Part shown: piece by piece, positions 1 through 6,704 of the stretch
Position numbering within the stretch: position 1 is the stretch's first letter
How the letters are laid out: each line of letters starts with the position of its first letter
NCBI GenBank assembly: GCA_027578815.1
Contig: JANBTH010000778.1
Coordinates: forward strand, 1 to 11,451
From: Coemansia sp. RSA 1804
Lineage: Eukaryota; Kickxellomycota; Kickxellomycetes; Kickxellales; Kickxellaceae
Direction of reading: 5' to 3'
DNA length: 11,451 nt
Made by a program: the position numbers and the translations under genes
The notes under the pieces: model-generated
Seen by the model: the letters and a program-made list of their open reading frames with translations, nothing else
Told to the model about the DNA's origin: nothing
Databases searched by the model: none

Positions 1-88
1 ATGGAAAGGAGACCAATTGACACAAGAAAGAGGAAAATGCACAATTTCAAGTTCCAAGAGAAGAGAGCACAGATATTCATTCCCTTTT

Positions 89-301
89 TCAGCATCTAAC
101 CACGCTCTTGGCTTTGGTTGCTGATTTTGCATTAAGATCAGACACATTGCCGCCGCTCATTGGCTGGGCCTGGTCTGTGCAACTGATTGGCGCGATCGGG
201 AAACCCGTGCTGATGATTTCCATACAAGCCACAGCTTGATGTGGCAAAGTCGTTCGCATCTTGAATTTTAATAAAAAGCGCTGGAAGACAAAGACTCGCA
301 T
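89..301 (-). CDS. Small hypothetical open frame, 70 codons, unrecognised
   Basis: An ATG-started minus-strand frame, 42 nt past the candidate poly(A) signal of the pseudoenzyme gene. It contains the stretch MEIISTGFPIAPISCTDQAQ and ends SVVRC then stop. Codon choice is rich in purine-N-pyrimidine codons (ATC, AGC, GGC, AAT, GCC), which is mildly suggestive of coding. I recognise no family. It could be a short gene, an exon of a gene running out of the window, or chance. Confidence 0.2.
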   Translation of the reverse strand: MRVFVFQRFLLKFKMRTTLPHQAVACMEIISTGFPIAPISCTDQAQPMSGGNVSDLNAKSATKAKSVVRC

Positions 302-343
302 TGTTATCTACATTGTGCTGTCAGATCTGGATGGCCAAGGAGC

Positions 344-349
344 TTTATT
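344..349 (-). terminator. Candidate poly(A) signal AATAAA of the GCL pseudoenzyme gene
   Basis: Minus-strand AATAAA in the context CCAATAAAGC, about 144 nt past the TAG stop of the pseudoenzyme. It is followed by a T/G-containing stretch. Position and sequence suit a 3' end of this transcript. No equally good AATAAA lies within 200 nt of the GCLC stop at 6705. Confidence 0.5.
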
Positions 350-492
350 GGCAAAAGGAAAGGAGAAAAGAAGGTGAATGCCTGTACACCATCCCCTCTC
401 CCATGAAGAATGAAAGAGGAGGAGAAATCGGCTGAGCAAACACAAGTGGCAATGCTTGCAAAAGAAAATAACAAAAAAAGCCAAATCTCCGG

Positions 493-3400
493 CTATCCCA
501 GCAACTCAGGTGCTGTAACCCTGCCTTCTTCGATGTCATTCATGGTCCGCAGCATGTCGTAGTTGATTGACGGCAACACAACAGAGTCGTGACGATAGTC
601 TGGGTGGTTTTGTACAAAGTTTCTCATCCATGTGGCCAGGGTGCATAGCTTGCCGCTCGCCCGCTTACGAACAAGAAGCAGCTGGCGGCGGAGCTTCTGC
701 TCGACTTCGTATTCAAGGCGCATCGTGGACAAGTACGTCAAAATGATGTTGAGGATCCCCGTGACCTTGAATCTGGCCGATCCGTTGATAATCTCGTCAA
801 TTGTCAGCTCAATGTATTCGGATGTGTCCGGGTACTTGCTTCCAATGTGGCGACGGGGGGTGCTGGTGTCATCTTCGGAGGCATCAGATGGCGTCACGCG
901 CCAGTTGCTTCCGTTGCCGGGCCTTAGGATCCGTCCAGAGCATGCAGATGCACCGTCTCTGCCGCCAAAGACATCACGGCGGAAATAGAACAGCTGGTTC
1001 TTCACTGCGCCGACTTTTTGAGAACGAGCCATGTTCTGATCCATCAGCGAGATGGGCAGATAGAGGTTAAGGCGGTACGAGATAATAACGCGGCTGAGCA
1101 GCACAGCAAAGGTTATGAACGCAGCATTTTCCTCGTCTGTCAGCTGCACCTCAAGCGACATTAGCTCGACCTCCCAGCCGCTGCCTGCGCGTGTGTTTGG
1201 TGGATAAAGGCAGACGTTTTTCCGGTTGCATCCGAGAAACCGCTTGAAATGCTCTTGTCCGTCGGACTTTTTCAAGCTGCTGTCGCCTTTTCTGCTGCTA
1301 GTGCCGCTCGCTGCCTTTAGCATCCTCTCCGATGCGTAGTGTATGTCTCTGGTGAACAGATGCGCAACATGTTGCGAGAGTAGGTGGTCAACGCCGTTGT
1401 CTTTCATCTTCCAGTATGCGGAGTTGTCATACGTGTATTTGCAGTCGTTAAACTTGGGCTGGAATGCCAGATCGTTGTTTCCAGGGCCTGGCCCAAGGTA
1501 TGTGTCAATTGATCCAAACCGTGATTTAAACTGCGTTCCCTTAGCGGTGGTCAGCGGTGCCAGACCCAGCTCCTGAGCCGAGCGATCGTCAACTACGCTG
1601 CATTGGACATCCCAGTAGCTGTCCCGCTCGACAAGATAGCCTCGCACGATCGGCGTTGCAGCAGTGAGTGCTGTCTACAGCCCTCATAGTAAATAGAACG
1701 ACATGAATTAGAAAGCGATACATGGCCAGCAAAGCACTAGTCAAATCACGTTTACAGACACAGCATGGGCACGCCTCCAGCCGCATGGGGACTCTAGGGC
1801 TGCACATTTCATGTCTATCCAAAGAAGGAAAACAAGCACCCTTGCCAACACAACTCCGTTGCCATATCTTTCAGACTTACCAAAATAGCGCTGATCGGTG
1901 CCAGCTGGTCATACAGGCTGCGGGCTTCGTCGAGGTCGGCAGCACAAAGAGCGACCCGCAGGACCCCGCCACTGCCAATTCCAAACAGGGGCGAATCTAG
2001 CAGCAAACAGTTTTTTGTTGCTGCCGTTTCCGACGGAGAGCGCGCCAGCCTTGCTATTACGGAGTTCGGCCCATCGTCTGTCTCATCATGGTGCGAATCG
2101 TCTGTAGATCCGTTGGACGAGTGGTCGTCGGCGGAGCGTGCAGAGGTGGTGCTGCTTTTTCTTGCTGTTGCGGCTTCTGCGCGGGTGGCCGCGGTTTCCT
2201 CGCTTTCGTCCGCGGCCATCTCGGGCTGAACAACAAAGTCAAAGTCCATCTGCAGCGGTGGAACGTTTGTGTCCACAAACGGCCATTCTGTTTTCTTGTC
2301 GCGGAATACTGCTACCGCTGTGTAAGGAACAGTGCCGCGGCGATCGCAGATGCCGTTGATCTCAAGCGTAAACGGCGGCACCTGATTGAGACACTGGTCT
2401 GACAGCAGGTGGCTGTGAAGAAGCGGGCCATCGGCTGGGCCCTGGCCATCAATGTATGTGCCGGAGCCAAGCAGCGGGAACTGGCTGATCGAAAGCAGCA
2501 TCTCGTCTGGCCTGAGTCTGCTCTTTAGCATCTTGCGGCGTTCTTCAAAGCACTCCTTGAGTTCGAGAGCAAGCTGGCCAACGGCGAATCTATGGAGGTG
2601 CGGTGGCTGGCCTACAAAGGCTCCAAACAAAAAATACGCAATTTGGGTTGGGAATGAGCGCCATTTTCAAAACCGAAATGCATGCAGGCGCTGTGATTTT
2701 CCTCTTGAACGATAGAGCAGCATTTGCTTGAGTGACGAATTCAGGGGGCAAAGCAAAATTAGGGGGGCTCTGCTTTTGCCTTTTTTCTTTTTGGGATTCA
2801 TTGAATGCAGAAAAGGCTCGGCTGTGCGTCAAGCCCGCCTTGTCTGATTCACTCAGCAATAGCAGAAACCGGTATTGATTGGAGAGAAAAGGAGCATTGG
2901 CAATGGAAAGAAGGCGCAGGAATAGAGTAGCAGCTATAATATATTGTTGAGCAAATTGCATGCAAGGCCGTGCACGTCACCCAGGAAGGCTGAGGTATTG
3001 CCGGTATTTGGAAACAGCAATCGTATTTGATGTGCAGATTCACAGCTGTTATTATACTTTTATGGAAATCGCTTCGGGCAGAGACAAGCAAAAGAAAACA
3101 AGACAAGGACATCCAAATGTCTGGCCACATATTGCCTTAAAAGGAATAAAAAAAGTCATTTGTTTTCCATACAAGGCAATGCCGCAAATAATGGCAATAT
3201 AAAAACCTCCCTTGTTTCGGCAACATCTAGCAGCCAAACAAGATTGGGTGCCAAGCATTACTCTGCGTGTTCCTGGCTCAAAGGAATTGCGACGAGCTGG
3301 CTGAAAGTAGCAGCTGTTGGGGGGTTTACCAACAAAGCAAGCACTTCCGAAAGCATATCCATTTGTATTATTCCTGCATCAATCAGCAGACTTGTAGAGC

Positions 3401-5004
3401 ATACACAAAAGGAAAGGAACGAAGACAAGCAGCGAAGCGCTGACCTGTGTGTCAAAAAAAAAAGAATGGCAACAGCCATTGCACATTCAGAATTCTGCTT
3501 TCGGCGCAAGAATACGAGAAGGGATGGATGTGTGGCAAGCCTTTCATACTATCCACACAACACAGTGGGAAAATATGAAGCAAAATGTAGGTCGAAAAGT
3601 AAGCGGCTCTGGCAAACGTTGGCCACAGATGAAAAAAATCTGGTTCGACACAAAATAAAAAAGAAAACAAACAAACAAAAAACAAACAGGACAAGCGATT
3701 CTCTGCGCAATGCCATATGCTATATTGGTTTCTTTGCCGGCGAATCCCTTTCACAACTTTACAATTTCACAATAACATGAAAATGAGCGAAAATGAGAAC
3801 CTGCAATGAGATGCACATGTCTCTTTTATTGTGGAATTGCTCTACTTACATCTCAGTGCAAACCGCGCATGAGCCGGACGCCAGCATGTGTTCAAGGCGG
3901 TTTCAGAGAGCGGTGGCTGAACCTCGTCGTCGTCATCGTCGTCAGAGCCATATGCCTGGGGATGCATGCCAGCCGAAGCAGGATCAAAGACACAGCCCAT
4001 GTCTTCGAGTATCTCTGGAACCCTTGAGCTGAGAACAACACGCTTGTTCACGTCGTCGCGCTTTACAACAACATACCCCATCTACACTTGAGACATGCAC
4101 AATTGCATCATCTCTTTGTTCAAATACCAACCAAAATTACAAAAGCACACAGTCAGAAAACGGAGAAAAAGGATATAGGACAGTGGAGTAGCATAGTTGA
4201 ATGCACAAGCCCCTTGAACAATCAAGCATGGGAGACATTGCCTTCGCCATCCTCGCAAGATGATGGATTGTAGCAGCACCGCAAAAGAGGAAGAAGAATC
4301 AAGAACATGCATTGAGATTTGTCTGTGTGTGCTGTTTGTTCAACAGGGATGATGAGAGTGCACAGCCTGGCGAAAACCAAGCACATATGACAGAATCCAC
4401 TCCTGTAATGCATAGGAATTGCGATGAGCATGAGCTGTCTGTCGGTGTCGCTGACAAACTGCAGCACAGCAGAAAGAGGATACAGACCAAGTCTTCGCTT
4501 CTTCCTCGCTCTTTCTTTCTCATTCCATCACTTGCTGCGACGGATTGGTTGACATTGTATCTAGAAAGCAGAGGAATGTAGAATCACCAGGATCGTATAG
4601 CTCGTGACATGTCACATCCGAGCTACGAAAAGAAAGCTTCCCCAGGCATATACAGCAGCAGCTGGCCATTCAACAGACATGGAACAAAAGGAAAAGAAGG
4701 GGAGCGGAACATGCAAACAAGCATGGTAAATGAAAAAAAGAGTGCAGGAGGGAATGAAGCACTCCTGCTGCAATAATCATGGGAAGGGGGAGAGGCTGGT
4801 AATAGATTCCTATTATCCGACACACCAGGCTATGTGGCAATTGAGAAGCTAGCGCAGTGATGGTGGATGCTTACGGTTTCATGCCAGGTAAAGTAGTTTG
4901 CACACACGGCCGACGAGTCCTTCCAGGCAGCAATGAACTGGTCGGTTGCCCGGGCACGGATGTCCTCCATTCTCGGAAGGATATCTCTCCAGCAATGCAT
5001 GCGT

Positions 5005-5036
<32 letters not shown>

Positions 5037-5072
5037 CTTCGGCCTCTGTCCGTCCTCCTCTAAACGGGTCAT
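493..5072 (-). CDS. Diverged GCLC paralog lacking catalytic residues (predicted pseudoenzyme), four exons
   Basis: Exons in reading order are 5072-4875, 4081-3850, 2611-1881 and 1674-493 (TAG stop), giving 780 residues. Donors are GTAAGC, GTAAGT and GTAAGT, and all acceptors are AG. The start is the first in-frame ATG of exon 1 (A at -3). Homology to the neighbouring GCLC runs from exon 1 to the C-terminus: DQFIAAW for EQFLHIW, WHET-MGY for WGDE-IEY, WRPAHARFALRC for WRPEFGRYMIEG, QFPLLGSG for SYPTLGSG, SLYDQLAPISAIL-TALTAATPIVRGYL, VVDDR, HLLSQHVAHLF, LEVQLTDEENAAF (561-573), INGSARF and HPDYRHDSVVLP. Catalytic positions are replaced: E50 to T66, E52 to G68, E105 to A136, E112 to R143, Q266 to R362, R442 to E555 and R446 to M559. 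E562 of LEVQLTD is kept. Added segments are Q13-23, D113-118, a Ser/Thr/Asp-rich stretch at about 274-345 and a Gly/Arg/Ser stretch at about 624-672. It is probably a folded but inactive GCL homolog. A regulatory role is inference. Exon 1 is the least certain part because the N-terminus has no MGLL block. Confidence 0.85.
1675..1880 (-). other. Intron 3 of the GCL pseudoenzyme gene (206 bp)
   Basis: The donor GTAAGT follows the TTG codon of SAIL; the acceptor CTGTAG precedes ACAGCACTC. This joins SAIL to TALTAATPIVRGYL in frame (phase 0), which aligns without a gap to GAVLMSLSAASPIFRGYL of GCLC. The GCLC neighbour has no intron here, so the site is specific to this copy. Confidence 0.85.
2612..3849 (-). 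other. Intron 2 of the GCL pseudoenzyme gene (1238 bp)
   Basis: The donor is a consensus GTAAGT and the acceptor TTTGTAG follows a T-rich stretch. Phase 1, matching GCLC intron 2 (GGA split as G|GA there, TGC split as T|GC here). The interior is A-rich on the plus strand (3640-3690, 3455-3465). It holds a 206-codon plus-strand open frame (3160-3780) with no recognisable domain, which I do not consider a gene. A good minus-strand splice-acceptor lookalike lies near 3443-3470. Confidence 0.8.
4082..4874 (-). other. Intron 1 of the GCL pseudoenzyme gene (793 bp)
   Basis: The donor is GTAAGC after the ACC codon of WHET; the acceptor reads CAAGTGTAG directly before ATGGGGTATG. Phase 0, at exactly the same codon boundary as intron 1 of the neighbouring GCLC (WGDE|IEY). 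It is nearly six times longer than the GCLC version (136 bp). Short open frames occur on both strands inside it, but none looks like a gene. Confidence 0.8.
5004..5036 (-). repeat. CAG/CAA microsatellite coding polyglutamine
   Basis: Read on the minus strand this is eleven glutamine codons: seven pure CAG, then CAA, CAG, CAG, CAA. It encodes Q13-Q23 of the GCL pseudoenzyme, just before the first residues that align with GCLC. The CAA interruptions sit at one end only, so the pure CAG end could vary in length between individuals. The neighbouring active GCLC has no counterpart. Confidence 0.9.
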
Positions 5073-5335
5073 ATTATGTGAGATACCGGTAAGCGGGAAG
5101 CTGCAATGAGCGCGCCGCCGGAAATAAGGTGGGTGTTGGTGTGTACAGTATAATAACAGCAAGTTGCAATCGAAAATGGTGGAGCGTAGACACGACGTCT
5201 TGGGGCCACACAACGCTCTCAAGAACAGGCAGCCTGATCTGCCAGAATGCTGTATGCGAGAGGCAACGGAGCAGAAGGGGCGTGCTCACTCCCTCCGGAA
5301 ATAGAATATCAGAATGTAATAAAAAAGTGATGAAC

Positions 5336-5399
5336 AGAGAAGGAGGAAAAGAAATGAAAGAAAAAGGGAAGAGGGGAGCAGAAGAGCAGAGGAAGAAAA
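5336..5399. repeat. Polypurine/polypyrimidine tract upstream of the pseudoenzyme gene
   Basis: About 64 nt almost purely A/G on the plus strand, hence C/T on the minus strand, some 265-330 nt upstream of the pseudoenzyme ATG. CT-rich tracts are common in fungal promoters. It could equally be the pyrimidine tract of a 5'-UTR intron. The sequence shows the composition bias directly; the role is inference. Confidence 0.5.
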
Positions 5400-5773
5400 T
5401 AACTTTGAACCTCCTGCCGTCTGTCTGCTTTGTATCCTCAGAGCAGAATTGCGTGTATGACCCGATGTTTTAGAGCGGCCAAGGAAGGCTGTGTGCACGG
5501 CTGAAGCAAGCGCAAGTCACCAGCGAATTGCTTTGCTTGTCATGCTACTAGGAGGGGAGGCTTTTCGTGACGCACACGCGCCCCTTTGCAAGTAAAGCTA
5601 GAGAATGCGTGCTCGCAGCGCAGGAAAGGAGCAGCCGCAGGCATGGAGCAGAGCAAGCGCCGGTTCTGCACCAGCCATTAGAGATGACATCAGACTTCCT
5701 CCCCATTAAAATCTGGCAGCTATCCTCGCTATCTTGTTTTGTTTTGTTTCCATTTTTTACTTTCCTTTCGCAG

Positions 5774-6131
5774 CAAGAAAGACGAAGAGTCCCTCCGTAT
5801 GGTTCATGCCGAATTCGCATCATTTTTGCACGCCCCCCTCCCTCCTTCCAATGGCTGGCACGCCTCTTGTTGCACCTCCGCATACAGCCATTTCTCCATG
5901 TCTTCCATTCCACCGCCGACTGCGCCTTCTTTTGTACAGCCGTACGCCTCCATTCTAGCCATGAACCAATCATCCGGTTGGCTGTTTGGCAGATCCGGCA
6001 TCCAACTCCGAGGCCAAGTAGCCTGTCTCACCATTCAGCCAGCTGGATTGTTGTTCATCTGGTCATCAGCTTATCTGACCAATGTGTTCCTCAGACATGT
6101 CTTTATTTTACATTGCCTGTTCGGAACATGA
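5774..6131. other. Coding-like island of unclear strand, no recognised product
   Basis: On the plus strand a textbook acceptor (T-rich run from about 5733 ending TTTCGCAG at 5773) is followed by a frame open to 6131. Its codons end mostly in pyrimidines and include MSSIPPPTAPSFVQPYASIL. The opposite strand holds an equally plausible frame at 6034-5804, rich in Gly, Glu and Asp (WFMARMEAYGCTKEG, GGGMEDMEKWLYAEVQQEAC). The two frames share codon register, so the same bias can make both look coding. No start, donor or family settles which, if either, is real. Confidence 0.2.
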
Positions 6132-6704
6132 AGGTTGTGCACATGGATCGAGTGTATTGTTTTGTTATTTCCCACCACCATTTGCATGTGTTCATTCTAC
6201 AAAAGAAATTAAAAGTAATAACAAGCCCGATTATGAAGATGTGCATCATTTTGCAACACATTGTTAGCATTGGATCTACCCAGATTCAGCATCAACCACC
6301 ACATACAACGACAGGCAGTTTACACTCAAGGGTTTCTGGCAACCCCCTTTTTATGCACGCGTTGTTATATGTGATCTGTAAAATCAGTTTTGTAATAATC
6401 TTCTACTTGCTAGAAATCACTAATTAGATTAGTCATATCACATGCTCTAGCTCTAAAGAGCATTATTGATACAATACGGAAAGCGCAGGTTGGCATGGTT
6501 AACGATGACCACCACGCAGGGGGGAATAACAAGGAAAAAACGGATATTGTAAATTACACAACCTTTGCTTTTCGTATCTATGTATTCATTCCCGTCAATC
6601 CAGACGGCTCACTTACGTTAAAGATGGCTAATAATATGCTAAGCAGATATAGAATAGAATGATGCGTTCGCTCCGCTTGACAATGCATTCAGAGCTTGCA
6701 CCCC

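Larger units (their letters stand above)
1..492. other. 3' flank of the GCL pseudoenzyme gene
   Basis: Holds the candidate poly(A) signal at 344-349 and the small open frame at 89-301. The plus strand is purine-rich at about 355-480. No RNA gene, transposon end or second recognisable protein is visible. Confidence 0.6.
5073..6704. other. Intergenic region between GCLC and its paralog
   Basis: Contains the 3' flank of GCLC and the presumed promoter of the pseudoenzyme. Apart from the pyrimidine tract and the coding-like island listed separately, it holds an AT-rich stretch at about 6360-6480 and a single TTAGTCA (6429-6435). A 286-codon plus-strand frame (5567-6427) has an unlikely composition (His, Phe, Ser, Leu rich) and no domain. 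No tRNA, rRNA or mobile element is visible. Confidence 0.6.

Noticed and set aside
632..1576. Plus-strand open frames overlapping the last exon of the paralog
   Set aside because: Shadows of the minus-strand coding exon, which carries clear GCL homology.
3258..3470. Possible extra minus-strand exon of the paralog after a strong acceptor-like site in intron 2
   Set aside because: Continuing in the phase set by exon 2 meets a TGA after about 20 codons, and GCLC has no matching segment. The direct exon 2 to exon 3 join aligns without a gap at the junction.
3160..3780. 206-codon plus-strand open frame antisense to intron 2
   Set aside because: No domain, Lys/Asn-rich low-complexity end from A-rich DNA; it lies wholly inside an intron defined by good protein alignment on both sides.
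4830..5222. Extending the paralog start upstream to 5222
   Set aside because: The upstream position is TTG and not ATG. The first in-frame ATG is at 5072, and the added residues have no counterpart in GCLC.
5567..6427. 286-codon plus-strand open frame
   Set aside because: Composition dominated by His, Phe, Leu and Ser, no domain, and it runs into an AT-rich end; it is probably chance in a pyrimidine-rich region.
6429..6435. TTAGTCA, a Yap1-type oxidative-stress element known from the yeast GSH1 promoter
   Set aside because: It lies about 1.36 kb upstream of the pseudoenzyme ATG and downstream of GCLC. A 7-mer is expected about once in a window this size by chance.
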